Both the position numbers and the translations under genes were made by a program. From positions 4,471,501 through 4,535,500 of the forward strand of contig OZ026836.1 in NCBI GenBank assembly GCA_964023205.1: DNA of 64,000 bases, written 5' to 3'. Shown one piece after another: positions 1 to 12,599 of this stretch. Source of the stretch: Lutraria lutraria. Taxonomy: Eukaryota > Mollusca > Bivalvia > Venerida > Mactridae. Below the pieces are notes generated by a model. It did not search any database. It was not told the DNA's origin and saw nothing but the letters and a program-made list of their open reading frames with translations. Positions within the stretch are counted from its first letter, which is position 1, and the number at the start of each line of letters is the position of its first letter.

Positions 1-3000
1 GCAATGTAACAATGATATCTTTAAAAATGTATATCCACCAAGCTTCAAATGTTTAGGCTAGTTAAGAGATTTGATTGACAAAATCGGTAAATGTGTTAGC
101 AGATACAAAACCGGTGGAAAAATTAAAACACAGACTCAGCGTCATTTTTTTTTAAACAAAATGGACGTCGCATCGAAGTGTTTTTGTGTGAAAAAATAAG
201 TTATAAGACTGTAATTTTCTGTGCAAAAATTTGCATCAATCTTCTTAAAGTGTGTTTTGAAATACTAAGATTGGTTAATTAAAACAATCAAAAGTTATAA
301 CCCAAAGTAGTGGTATCATATATTATGAAACACCTTGGATACAACGGTTACCACTTCTGAAATGACAATATTGCAATCAAGTCATGAACACTAACAACAC
401 ATGCTAAATATTTATATCACGAAAAATCATACGTAAAGAGTTTCCTGTTCACGTTCTTTTAGCAAAAAGTGTCGGATATGAACGACCGAATAAATGTAAA
501 AAATGATAAAACTAAATCAGGAGTACAAACAGAGGGTGGGCTGTCCCTTTGTTACCTAAAACAAGAACTTACCACCAGGGACTCTACATTTTAAGGTATC
601 AACATAATATTGTATGGAGTCCTTGGTACTTCCAAGGAGAAGACAAAGAAGAATGAGAGGGGGGACATAACAGAAAGGAGAAAGTGCTACCATAGGTTAG
701 TTCTGTATAGAAAATTGACACATACATAATCGGGGGGGGGGGGGGGTAACTTGGCGTCATATTGTTCTTATCTAACCTTAAACTCTTGTGGTAACAAAAT
801 GTGAAGAATGGCTGAAACATTTTCTTCATTCTGCTGATGGAAAGAATGATTAGATTTCCATTTAAATCTCATTATAGATGTTCATACCGAACTCTCTGAG
901 CAGCAGACAAATAATTTATATCACAAGATTTAATATAACATAAAAGATGTCAGTGTATAAAATACTTCTACAAACAAAAGGTCCCTGACAATACGGTGCA
1001 AAGTGTTCAACATAATTGGTACGGCTATAAATGCAGCGGAAGCTAAACTTCAAGATACTAGTATGTCACACATCTTTTGCCATCTTTCTTGATCAAGACA
1101 TTATTCTTGATCGCAAACAGAGAAAGTTTTTCATAATTACACGAAGACGGGAAGGCATCAATCATATCCTATGATATAATTCCAAATTTAACCAAACAAG
1201 GGAAAATCCGCTCTATGGAAATGCATCCCCATCAATTCTTATCTATTAAACGAAGCGCATAAGTGATCCCAAACGTTATGTATAATCCATTCTAGAAGAG
1301 GCCGATTGTTTGCAAACAATATTGTCAACTATCGCGTGTGATCTGATTTTGGCTGATATATTTCCTGTAATTAATCAATAAAAGCATATGCCAGTTATCG
1401 ACCTAGTTGGATATTGTTGTTATATTATACCATGGTGTTATTCGATTGTTAATACAAAAACTGATGTTCGAGACTTCATGGTGGCGATTGCTGTGAATCA
1501 AGTAACACTTCAAGCCAATTACGGAAACATCACAACAGGAAATGTAGCAGAAATTGTCATAACAAATATGTTTTTGCATAAAAACAACAATTGAACTGCC
1601 ATCAGCCTCGCAATTAATTCATCTTTGTTGGTAGATTTGTCCAAATACAATCAAGTGCTACCCTATAGAATATTACTGATGAGGAAAGAAATATGATAAA
1701 AAATAAGATTACCATTCATGTAACCCGTCGTCATCTGTAGGAAACCTTTACGTACTAGTGATACAAAGACCTACAGACAGCTAGGCATGTCTTACTGCTC
1801 ATCTACATTTTCATTTTAACACCTACTGAAATTCCTCAAAAAGTTTTCTGTATATTTAAAGTGTGTAATATGCAACATAATTTTACATTGTCGTGTATCA
1901 AAATGGATTATGCTATTGATTTAATGTTTTCTAACTTATTGCAAACTCATAAAAAAGCGTGCATTAACGAGAAGCAACATAAACTGAGATGATAAGTAAC
2001 ATGATTACCCATGCTTCTTTGTATACTAAATAATTGTATTTTAATACTTTGTAACTCAGTTTATACTTATCATTTTGTCCCGTACAAACATTAATTACCA
2101 CGGATATAATTTACAAATTAATGATACTAATCACGATAATAGTAGTCAGCATTGCTTCAAAAATCAAAAACTTATGTAAGCTCATTCTATGAATTAAAAC
2201 AATCCCCAGGCATTCCACCAATTATTTATTATTATAATATCATGATTTTAAATACAATATTAAAGCTTTTCTCACAGGGTGATAATTTTACCACCACAAA
2301 AGACATAATTTATTAGTTTGAAGATAGCTAAATAGTTGTGCTTGAAGAAGAGTACGGTGGCTGTGTTAATGAAAATGATACATCCAGGCTATTACAAGTT
2401 TATTCCTTATACGCAGTCTATTTTTACAGTAGCATCATAAGTAATATATTTAACTATAGATGAGAGCCGTACCAATTATTAAACAGAGTGTTTTAGCAAG
2501 GTTACATAAATATAACATACAAATACATTCATTATCAGTTTTACGGTTGACAAGATAAATTTTAGGGATACGGATTACAACAGTAAAAATTAAGGACGGT
2601 AGTGTTTTACATTATGACATATTTTCATAAATATACAGAGTTTATAACATGTAAATGTATATGAATTATTGTCATATGAATTGATATTAGGCACTTAAAT
2701 AACATTCAAATGGGTGTTTAAACATTGATGTCTGCTGCATGATAGAAATACTAATATGTTGAGCCTTTGCAACTTAAACATCGTTAATTTGTAGTTTTTG
2801 TATATTTTTTCTGTAAATATTTAGATCTACGGTAATGTTTTTATATCTTTGGTTTATAACTGAATCTATATTGATAATGGATCTTTGGACGATCATACTT
2901 TTTCTGTATCTAAACATCATTATACAGTTGTATACGAAACAACTCATTCGTCAGACAATATGACGAAGTTTTCATGTATTCCGGATAAATAATTCGAATA

Positions 3001-3700
3001 CAGTTTATAAGTACCAGCCATAGGCCTAGCTATTTCTATCTGATGTGATAAGGATGGTATAACACAACCTGTTGAAACCCAGTAAAAAAAGTTTGTTTTA
3101 CGATGGAAATTGTAGTGTAACTGAACGTATGTATATTTACTGGTGTCATAGAAAGTCAATGTATTTATGGTTGCGCGTGGATGTGCCTTAAAATGGAAAA
3201 TATTCCTTATATATTGTAACAGACGTTAAAACATCCCCCGGAGATTGGGCCAGACGACGCATAAGACACAAAACGAATGTGTAGATATGCAATGGTTGAC
3301 ATCAATCTAATAGACTTTTCCGTTGAAGCATCGCGGGGTTTGATATGTGTGTGTATAATAATAAGAGACTCAGACAATGTACCCCGTATCAAGTTTTCAT
3401 TAAATTATAAATATCTCTGTTATTTTACTGCGATCCATATTTTCCATTGAATTATTTCTATTTAAGACGCAACGAATGCCGCCTTAATAACTCGATCAAT
3501 GTTGGCTTTTCTCGACGATAAATATTAAGAGTATACAATTGAAAATATAAAATTAGATCTTATAGGCTCAATTTATATATAAGCTTTGCTTGAACACGTC
3601 AGTGAATATTACAGACATCATTTATTACTAGGATGAGTCATTTATGTAGGACATAAACAGTATGAACTACACAATGTAATGATTTTCAGAACCGGATTTT
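1..3700. other. Gene-free AT-rich stretch
   Basis: No reading frame here has coding character or splice-consistent neighbours. The open frames present are short (about 60-76 codons) and low in complexity. Apart from a poly-G tract I see nothing specific. It is probably intergenic. Confidence 0.5.
732..746. repeat. Poly-G tract (15 G)
   Basis: A run of 15 G in an AT-rich background. It could form a G-quadruplex-like structure, and the length may be unreliable because of sequencing. A second tract of 16 G lies at 62380-62395. Confidence 0.9.
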
Positions 3701-3708
3701 CCCTTTTT

Positions 3709-3732
3709 GGCTTGGAGCTACGGCTCCAAGCC
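3709..3732. repeat. Perfect 10-bp hairpin with TACG loop
   Basis: GGCTTGGAGC is followed by TACG and then its exact reverse complement. No flanking target duplication is evident and no gene is adjacent. Confidence 0.85.
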
Positions 3733-3932
3733 TATGTATTGTTTTCGGTTACGTTTGTTCCCTAGATGCTGGTAGATGCAATGCAAAAGCTGGGCACAAG
3801 TGCACAAAAATTTTAAGAGTCCGGCGATTGGTTGAGAGCTATATGTTAACAGTCCGGTGATTGGTTTACGCTTACTGTGTGAATCGGTATCACATGACTT
3901 GAGTGTACCAACTTCACTGTGCTAGTCTATTA

Positions 3933-4403
3933 TGAAATCAGGGTGTTTCACTAAAGATCGGTTTGTTCTATTAACATTAATTACACGTTAAGGTTCACAT
4001 TTTAAAACTGTCTATTTTTTCTGTTACTATGTACAATATATTTAAATCAATTATTTTAATCATTACTGAAAGACATATTAGCGGAGGATTGTTTAAGAGA
4101 ATTTAAGGAAGCCCCTTCTATAATGAAACCTGCGAAACGCTATTGCCGCCAATAATTTTGTCACGTGATCTTGATGTACACATTTGCGATTTCATTGTAA
4201 AATCGGGGTGTTTCACTATAAATCGGCATGTTCCATCAACCGTTAAGGCACGAAAAGATAAGATATATTAACGCAGTCTCAATTATTTTTACTTTACTAG
4301 CTCTTTGTTTAATTATCAACATAATTGCTGAAGGTAATAAGCGGAGGATTAATTAATTAATGAAATACACCCCTACTATAATTTAACTTGCGAAACGCTT
4401 TCT
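3933..4403. repeat. Diverged direct duplication, ~260-bp period
   Basis: Two diverged copies lie at about 3933-4145 and 4198-4403. Shared blocks include a GGGTGTTTCACTA block, a GCGGAGGATT block and TGCGAAACGC at the end of each. Just upstream (about 3820-3870) a shorter near-duplicate with AGTCCGG(C/T)GATTGGTT occurs twice and contains inverted CCAAT boxes. Function unknown. Confidence 0.7.
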
Positions 4404-5520
4404 CTGATGCAATTTAAAACTTGTGTACAGTACGATGAATTATAGGAAAATCTATAAATAGAAAAATATACCGATGTTTCAGACTACCTGTTGACTTTGA
4501 AAGAGGACAATTCCATAACTAAAAAGGTCAACAAGACGAAATAAAATGAACCAATTTAGTTATGGTATCAGAACTAACTTTTATCAGCAACAACCAGCCA
4601 AGCCTTTCCTTTTTAAAAGGAAACTTTATTTTATTTATAAAGGGAAACTACTGCGTCGGAAACAAGAAATAGACTGGTTCTCGTTCCATGTTGAAATGCA
4701 CCATAATAGTCAGCGAGAACCAGTTTAATGTGACGGACACAAAAAGCTTCAAACTGGACATGAAAGTATCTTTCAAACCGAGAGAAAACGTGTTGAGTCG
4801 TACTGATATGTCACATATTCGACCTTAAAGTGACATCTATCTTATGTGACATATTCGTCTGCACAATTTGCAATAAAAAATATAAACGTATATATCACAT
4901 ACGTTGTGACATAAAATAATGGAACAACAAAATTTTACAACTTAGAACTCGCCTTTAAATGAAGTACTTCACTTTTGCTCTTCTTTCAGCGTATTAACTT
5001 ATTAACAAGTTGGTTGAGCACTAGCTGTAAGAACAGGTATACATTCATGCACTTATTATTTAAAATGTGCAATGAGTATTAGTACATATATGGAATGGGT
5101 TTTGGAACACGTACACTACAACCTTAGGGAGTTCTATGTTATACCCACCGTTAATAACAACCGAGCATCCAATACTAGTACATTGTATATGCATTAGGCT
5201 AACATTCATCCACACGAGCAAATTTAAAAGAACCTGAGTGTCAGGACTGATGAAGAAACGGTCTTTATAGTAGCTACAGAGAAGTTCTTTCTAGGCGCAA
5301 CTCATGTACTGTGTACCTGTAAATGAATACCTATTAATAGTAGGCATGAAAATTAATTCTTTAACAAGATAATTTTCGAAAAGAATGGCGTTGTTGACCA
5401 TGCTGCAGACTTGTGTTGAAAGGATCGAATCTGTTCTCAAAGAGAAAATGCTTGTTTTGGCTTTATTTAAAAACAATTCTTCTCTCTCAGACTTTCAAAG
5501 GCAAGGACATTAAATACTTT
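4404..5520. other. Gene-free stretch, nothing recognised
   Basis: I find no coding exon, RNA gene or clear repeat. The longest open frame (4546-4728, 60 codons) has no family resemblance or splice context. Confidence 0.45.
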
Positions 5521-5970
5521 ACTCTCTTACACACCGGTTCATACATTCACCTCTATGACAGGCTCGGACAGTAGGCCCGATTCATGTGATTTTGTTCACA
5601 TGATTTGAATGATCCAAAATGGCGACATGAACGCCTGTCAAAATACCAGAATTAGTTTGTTTTGTTTGCTGTGTCGCCAGATTAAGGCCAGTTAGTTTCA
5701 ATAGAAGAAAATCCATTTTTTTATATCAGCCGATACGTTCTGCGTAAACGGACAAAAAATAGTTCCGTTGATATAAATCAAATTAATTTATTTCCAACCT
5801 ATTTAAGATACTTTAAAAACCAGTTATGCTTTATTGTAATGTTTTTGTTCATAAAAGATAAATCTATTGTGCATAAATATATTATTTCCCGTTTTGACAA
5901 GATTCTTGTCATGAGCCTGTTGCAGAGCTGTATGTGAGAGATAACGAACGACAACTCTGCTAGGAGATTG
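5521..5970. repeat. Dispersed 70-bp repeat, interrupted by an insertion
   Basis: Segments 5521-5548 and 5928-5970 are, on the reverse strand, contiguous at 58002-58071: one shared block of about 42 bp is essentially exact and the other has one or two mismatches. Here they are separated by a 377-bp insert (5551-5927). The distant copy therefore acts as an empty site. Confidence 0.8.
5551..5927. mobile_element. 377-bp non-autonomous DNA element, imperfect TIRs
   Basis: The insert starts CTCTATGACAGGCTC and ends with the reverse complement of CTCTGCAACAGGCTC, giving imperfect terminal inverted repeats of about 15 bp. It interrupts a repeat whose uninterrupted copy is at 58002-58071. It contains no transposase frame. 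The superfamily is unknown because a clear target duplication cannot be defined. Confidence 0.6.
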
Positions 5971-6049
5971 TAAATACCTAAAGACTGGACAAATTAAATT
6001 AACCAAGTAAGTCTTAAACGAACGACAAGTGATAAATCCGATAAAAAAC

Positions 6050-7115
6050 GATTTGATACAGGGACGAATCCGAAAAAATAGTACGACCTGACTTGGAAGA
6101 ATCCGAGAAAAAGTACGAAATGGCTTGGGACGAATTCAGAGAAAATGTATGAATTGACTAGGTACGAATCGAGATAAAAGCATGAATCCGAGTAAGAGTG
6201 CGATTAGACATGAGACAAATCGAGAGAAAAAAAGTATTATTTCGCATGGGACGAATCGAGAGAAAAAGTACGATTTTAATACTGACGAATCCGAAAAAAG
6301 CACGAATTGACTAAGGCCGAATCGAGAAAAAAGTACGAGTTTACTTCGGATGAAGGAAAAATAATACGAATTTACTTGGGACGAATCGAGAGAAAAAGTA
6401 CGATTTGACTTTGGACTAATCCGAAAAAAATACAAACTGATCCAAGAAAAAAGTAAGCAATTACTTCGATAAAGTACGATTTGACTTGGGACGAATCGAG
6501 AGAAAAAGTTCGAATTGACTTGGGACGAATCCGAGAAACAAGTACGAAATGATTTGTGACGAATCCGAGAAAAAAGTACGAAAAACGACTTGAGACAAGT
6601 TCGAAGAAAAAGTATGCATTGACTTTGGACGAATCGAGTGAAAAAGTACGATTTGACTTGGGACGAATCCTAGAAAAATTACGAGTTGACTTGGGACGAA
6701 TTCAGTGATAAAGTACTAATTGACTCGGGACGAATCGAAGAAAAAGTACGAATTGACTTGGGACGAATCCGATGAAATGGTACGAATTGACTTTGGACGG
6801 ATCGAGAAAAAAATGTACGATTGACTTGGGAAGAATCGAGAGAATACGCACGAATCAACTTGGATGAATCCTAGAAAAATTATATGAATTGACTTGGGAC
6901 GAATAGAAGAAAAAGTACGAACTGACTTGGGACGAATCGAGAGAAAAATGTACGAAATAATTGGGACGAATTGAGAGAAAATGTACGAATTGACTTGGGA
7001 CGAATATGAGAAAAAAGTACGATTTACTTGGCACTAATCTAGAGAAAACGTACGAATTGACCTAGGCCAAATCGTTAAAAAGTACGAATACACTTTGGGC
7101 GAATCCAGGGGAAAT
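6050..7115. repeat. Degenerate minisatellite, ~33-35 bp unit
   Basis: About thirty diverged copies of a unit built from GACGAATCGAGAGAAAAAG followed by TACGAATTGACTTGG. Unit length and spacing vary because of small indels. An open frame across part of the array on the minus strand is a by-product of the repeat. Confidence 0.9.
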
Positions 7116-7129
7116 TACGAAATGTTGGG

Positions 7130-8228
7130 TACGTGGGCACCTGGATTGCTGAAAAACAAAAAAAAGAAACGTTTGCTCATATTTCTCAACTACATACTCA
7201 CAGAAGAGGGCCGGTTTTTGAAATCTACCGTGAGCAATACCTGAGACATGCAGAAAAGTCAATGCGCTGTTAGCCATTTGCAGATTAACAATGATTTGTT
7301 GACACATTTTATAACCACTTTATACTTGTGGAAGACTTAAAATGTGCATATTAGAAATAATCATGTGTTTTCCACCTTCGTGCAATATGAATAATACAAC
7401 AGGAAAAATGTTGTTGTTTCACTGTCTATATTTGCAATAACATATAACTTAGATATTGAAATTTTCAAGGTGCAACCTTTTACCCGACCAACGACGTATC
7501 TTAACTTTTAAATGGGGTTCCCCAGGGCCATAACAAGCAATTATACAATCATTACAGTTCTTATGCACTTACTAATGGTGTGTTTTCCATAAAACCTTTG
7601 TTTAAAAAAAATTCACTTTGCATAATACAATATATCATACGTTCACACCAGTCTATATTTAATTTAATAACTTCAAGAGAGAAAATAACGTAAAATGTCA
7701 CGGTACTCTTTTACTACATGTGTAGTGTTCGTCATATGTTCTGTAAACAAAATAATCAAACGTATTTCAAAAAATTTAGATGATCATCACGTATTTTACA
7801 CGTGGCTTAAAAAAAGATCAAACAGAAAAATTTCATGAATATTAAATTGTTACCTATGAAGTATAGAAGATGTATATGTATACGACTTTAAAAACTTGAA
7901 ACAAAATGTACCGTAGTCATGGAAATTGTTTAGTTCTTAAATTCCAACATTATCAGAATGATATTATACATATTGTAATTAGAACCTAGCCATATAAAGG
8001 GTAGATATAAAGTAATAACAACATAATTAATGAATTAGAGAAGAATACCGAAGTGGACACGAAACGAAACAAAACATGGTTAAACACATTATTGGTGTCC
8101 TTAGCAGTAGATAATTCAATGTCTCACAGATGAATATTATATAATATATTAAATATTGGGTTATTTTCATTTGAGATAACTATTATCGCTCATATAGAAT
8201 GTCTCATACCCTAGGAGATATTCCTAAC
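7130..8228. other. Gene-free stretch, nothing recognised
   Basis: AT-rich sequence after the minisatellite. Short frames only, with no splice-consistent exon and no repeat family that I can name. Confidence 0.45.
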
Positions 8229-8362
8229 AACAATTATTTAAAAACTTCTCAGTATATATTTCCCCTTTTATTATACATGTTAAATAAACGGGAAAAATAC
8301 TGAGAAGTTTTTTTAAAATACTGTATCCATCCGGATACTCCACAGAGTAACAATTATTTAAA
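8229..8362. mobile_element. Hairpin-bearing insert between 14-bp direct repeats
   Basis: AACAATTATTTAAA occurs at 8229-8242 and again at 8349-8362. Between them lies an inverted repeat of about 25 bp per arm (ACTTCTCAGTAT... paired with ...ATACTGAGAAGT, 8240-8314). The arrangement suggests a small fold-back insertion with a long target duplication. No coding capacity. Confidence 0.5.
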
Positions 8363-8719
8363 TGGAAGAATCGCCCATATTTAACACATTTGTGCTTTAG
8401 ACACCTACATTGTACTCCTGTTACATGATGATTGTAATGAGGTGGAAAATTATACCTCCTGAACCCGGCAATTGTAACAGTCTTCTTGCTTATAAGTTTG
8501 ATGAAAATATCAAAAAAATGTTGTGCACATAAGCATTATAAGGTAAAATTAAACAAAGGGCAATAACTGCCAAAAATGACTGAATTAAAAGGCCTCAGAA
8601 TATGCGCTATCTACAGCGCTTGATACTGACCATTCTGTAAAAGTATGGACGGACAGACAGACTAAATTCATCATTGTATTCTCTAGATCTAAATAAGTGA
8701 TTAAAATACCGTAAAATAC

Positions 8720-8860
8720 AGTGCAACCTCTCCAGAGCAAGACCCTTTGGGAGTGGCGAAAGTATCTTCTTGTTGATGGGTTGCTGCTGTATAGAGGTTA
8801 AATTAATAGTTAAATCCTGCAGTGGGGAAAATACTGCTGTTGTTGAAGGGTGGTTGTAGT
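8720..8860 (+). repeat. Interspersed repeat, copy 1
   Basis: It begins GTGCAACCTCTCCAGAGCAA and includes ACCCTTTGG, TTGTTG and GTGGGGAAAA blocks. It shares order and spacing with 26121-26270 inside a FIGNL1 intron. The two are diverged members of one dispersed family of unknown class. Confidence 0.65.
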
Positions 8861-8869
8861 TCAAGAAAG

Positions 8870-11140
8870 GGCGATCAGCGTATGTTCCTTCCTTAGACAT
8901 ATTGTATGCATCAAAGACGTTTCATAAAACCATTTCTTATGCCGCCTTATGTACTGAACTGCTTCTTCACATTATGTAGACATATATGTCTCTGTAGGTT
9001 TTCATTCAAAACTAATGACAAATGTGATGTATCCATTGTCAGTTTCGTTTTCTTGTGTCCTCTTTTTGCGGGTGACATATTCGTGTGATATATTCGGTCG
9101 AACTTTTAACTAGTGTTATATTCGGTGTGTGGCATATACGGCTCAACAAAGCGTACCCCAGTAACGGTGGCGTTAAACACAGTTTTATCAGGGGAGTTTA
9201 GCACGCGGACTTTTCAAATGAAATACAATTTTAAGACACTTATACCTGCTAACATAAATTATTACTACGGTTGTAACATCGTGCTGAAAGTTTCCCGCCG
9301 AATTAAATTATGCAATGATTTGGAAAACAAAAACATAGTAAAAGCAAAGCATGGTTTTGTACGCTTGCATGTTTGTAGTACTCTATACTTGTTTAATGCT
9401 AAAATCCACAATCCATTACCATAAATACATTGATCACATTTGTCGGAACAATAACCATGATCAAGTTGATTTATTGAGCAAAGCTTCAACTTGGAGAAAA
9501 TCTACTATTCCCACGAACTTAGTAATAATTGGACAATTCCCTAAGGGTATACTACATCTTTATATTTGCATATTTGCTTTAAAGAAATAGAATGCATTAT
9601 CTACAATCCCATCACTCATGTTGAGCAATATCTGAATGCACTTAAAACATCAATAATTGGATGAAACATTCATAAGTTTACTAAAATTGAAATGTTTTCA
9701 ATTAGTCTCGTTAATTCAATTTTCTTTTGACACGCATTTCATATTATAAATAGTAATAATACTACAAGATTGTTCTATTCTGTTGGGAATAAGGTATAAT
9801 GTTCAAAGAATAAATCAAATGGGGTATCGCATTAAACACTTTTTACCTAAAATTGCTCTTTATTATGCCAGTGTATTTAAATTGTCCAGCGCCAATTTAT
9901 TTCGTTCTTTCGGACCTGAATTATTTCGCTATAAGGCACATTAATCGCACATGATCTGATATACTGAGATTTTGAAAATTTGAAACTAGTGATACATTTG
10001 TTAGGAATGATGACTTGTGGCCTAACCATATTACAAAATGTTGTCTTCGAAGGTCCTTATTAAACCGTGAGAAAAAATGTCAAAGAAATCACTTTTTGAA
10101 TTGAAAAAAATCTTTATTCTTTCAGTTTAGAGACTTGCTAGATTGAATTTAATGCGAAATATTTTAAACTATTATGGAATTCTCGAGCGTACTCTGTAAC
10201 AGTCAATCTTGTTCGGTTATCATTTATGACTACTCATATAAAGCTATTATTATACATATTTGGTGTGGGGTTGGCCTCGTACATAAAATGTGACATTCCA
10301 GCACGTAGGCGTTCAGATATTGAATCAAAGGAATGCAAAAATATTATACATGAGGTAACGCTAAATAAATCAAAAGTGGTGTTTTCTAGACGAATTATAC
10401 TTATGAGTACATGCATGTATTAGTTTATAGTGTCTATTACTAGTTTGGCTAATCCTGGCCATTTGATTGGCTAATGGTGATGACTGAATCTATTTATAGT
10501 TGATAGGTAAGTAAATCATGCAGGCATTTCTCTGTGATGTTTAACCTAGATATGCTGTTGTGTGGCATGATATCTGAAATGCTATTTGAAGCTCAATGTG
10601 GTTGTATCATGGCAGATTATGGTGAATTTGTTAACATTTAGGGCTTATTCTATTTGATTGGTGTAGGGTATGATATTACCATGTGCTTGTGAACTATATA
10701 CATGAATTTATTCATTTGTCAAATACTCATGATTGTCAATATATGTGTATTACTCATATCAAGTAAATATGTTATACTCTCCATAATGGAGGATTGAATA
10801 AAATATACAGTCAATATCCTTAATGCAAAAAGCAACTTCATACAAAAAACATAAACCAATGTGCTTCTTGTAATTCGTCTACCTATAACGTGTTGTTATA
10901 GTTCATCTTGTTATGTATGTAAAGACCCCCTAGTATGAAGGATTCAAATTTCTCTAATATTTTTACGAAGCTTTTAGACAAATATATTACTTTTTCATAC
11001 CACTATATAATGATTATTGGAGATCTGAATTATGATATGAGTTGTGATAAGAAATGTTAACCTTTATTTGATTTGATCATACCTGTTTCATGACACACTG
11101 TGAATCTTCTCTACTGGACTGTATTTTTTGTACCGGTGTA
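8870..11140. other. Gene-free stretch, nothing recognised
   Basis: Several overlapping short frames on both strands (up to 103 codons near 9113-9424) show no domain, no compositional coding signal and no matching splice neighbours. I treat them as chance. Confidence 0.45.
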
Positions 11141-11149
11141 ACGTTTTCA

Positions 11150-11400
11150 AGCTCCCCCCTTTTCAGTATACCCCCGTAACTTAAAAACGTTTTCAGATTA
11201 CCCCCGGAAATTTTAAAACGTTTTTAAGTTACCGGGAGGGGTACAATTAAAACGTTTTGAGATTACCCCCATTTTCAAATGCCCTACCCGGTAATCTGAA
11301 AATGTTTTCAGATTACCCCGGGGGCGCCTTGAATACGTTTTCAGATTACCCCTAGGGGCGCTTCGAAAACGTTTTCAGAATACTCCCGGGTAATAATTTG
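11150..11400. repeat. Tandem array with palindromic AACGTT core
   Basis: Six diverged units of about 35 bp combine AAAACGTTTT (self-complementary) with CAGATTACCCCC. Some units appear in reverse (GGTAATCTGAAAA), so the array has mixed orientation. It is GC-rich relative to its surroundings. Confidence 0.75.
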
Positions 11401-11725
11401 AAAATTCATAATAAGAAAGAGCTTGCACACGAATAAGGATATTTTAATTTCAAACACATAAAATGCATAGACTATACACGCAAATCATACGACGTAGTCA
11501 AATGACGTCATATACTGACAAGTCCCTTCCTTCATTATGGAATCATATGAGCGTTAAATTGCAATCTTGAATCAATTTGACAAAAAAATAAATAAAAGCA
11601 ATAAACTATTGTTGGTTTTCTGAACACAAGTAAGTATCTCATGGGATTGCACAGGCCTTGTTAATTAAGTGAATAAAGGCGCGTACACTCCATGACCCTA
11701 ATATAATTCTATAGCTTCATATAAT

Positions 11726-11765
11726 CAAGGACTTATATACATACATGTATGTATGTAAGTCCTTG
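11726..11765. mobile_element. 40-bp palindromic micro-element, 7-bp TSD
   Basis: The insert begins CAAGGACTTATATACATA and ends with the near-exact reverse complement TAAGTCCTTG; the centre is ACATGT. It is flanked by exact 7-bp direct repeats ATATAAT at 11719-11725 and 11766-11772. It belongs with 12546-12590, 43075-43096 and 41454-41480. Confidence 0.75.
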
Positions 11766-11837
11766 ATATAATTATTGCGAAACTTTTTGAAAACCTGGTT
11801 ATTAGAATACCGAAAATGGCGGGCGAGCGGGCGTCAA

Positions 11838-12500
11838 ACAGGCGGTATCCGGTCAATAACTTAGGCTTGGATTGACCAGTGTTAACCAAACTTGGTATGT
11901 AGCATCCTTGAATCAAAACATAGCCTGGGATTGTATTTGAAGTACTAGATTGTATTTATAAATAGAAAATCAGTGTCTGGTCAATAACTTAAGTTTGGAA
12001 TGACCAATGTTGACTAAACTTGATATTTAGCATCATTGAATCAAAACCATGCCTGGGATTGTATTTGGTGTCTGTAGGGTCAAGGTCACTGTTACTAAAA
12101 ATAGAAAATCAGTGTCCGGTCAATATTTTAAGATTGGAATGACCAATGTTGACCAAACTAGATATTTAGAATCCTTGCATCAAAACTTTGGGGTTGTACT
12201 TGGGGTCAGTTGGGTCAGGGTCACTATACTAAAACTAGAAAATCAGTTTTCAGTGAATAACTTTATCAATTATTAAGATATTGCGATGAAATTGTGTGTG
12301 TAGGTAGCTTCCATGCAGAATTGCATCTAGGTCCAGCAGGGTCAATGTCATTGTTATTAAAAATAGAAAATCAGTTTCCGGTGAATAACTTAATTAAGGA
12401 TTTAGACATTGCGATGAAATTTTGTGTGGATGTAGCTTACATAGAAACAAGGCTTGGGATTGCATTCTATGCCAGTAGGGTAATAGTCACTGTTAACTTA
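11838..12500 (+). repeat. Tandem array, ~130-145 bp units
   Basis: About five units each contain AAATAGAAAATCAGT, CCGGTCAATAACTTAAG, GACCAATGTTGACCAAACT and AGGGTCAAGGTCACTGTTA. The last two units are more diverged. Repeats of this style are common in bivalve intergenic DNA (general knowledge). The array is bracketed by two palindromic micro-elements. Confidence 0.85.
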
Positions 12501-12545
12501 TTAGTCGCACTGGAAACAGAACCACTGATGAAGCCTTAGCGCAGA

Positions 12546-12590
12546 CATGGACTTATATACATACATGTATGTATATATTATAAGTCCTTG
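12546..12590. mobile_element. 45-bp palindromic micro-element, 7-bp TSD
   Basis: It begins CATGGACTTATATACATA and ends ATAAGTCCTTG, with a palindromic ACATGTATGTAT centre. Exact 7-bp direct repeats GCGCAGA flank it at 12539-12545 and 12591-12597. Same family as 11726-11765, with one base change in the left tip (CATGG for CAAGG). Confidence 0.75.
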
Positions 12591-12599
12591 GCGCAGAAT

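Noticed and set aside
6136..6435. 99-codon minus-strand frame
   Set aside because: Falls wholly in the 33-35 bp minisatellite; the peptide is a repeat by-product.
9113..9590. Overlapping 74-103 codon frames on both strands
   Set aside because: No domain, no splice neighbours and frames overlap on both strands as expected by chance.
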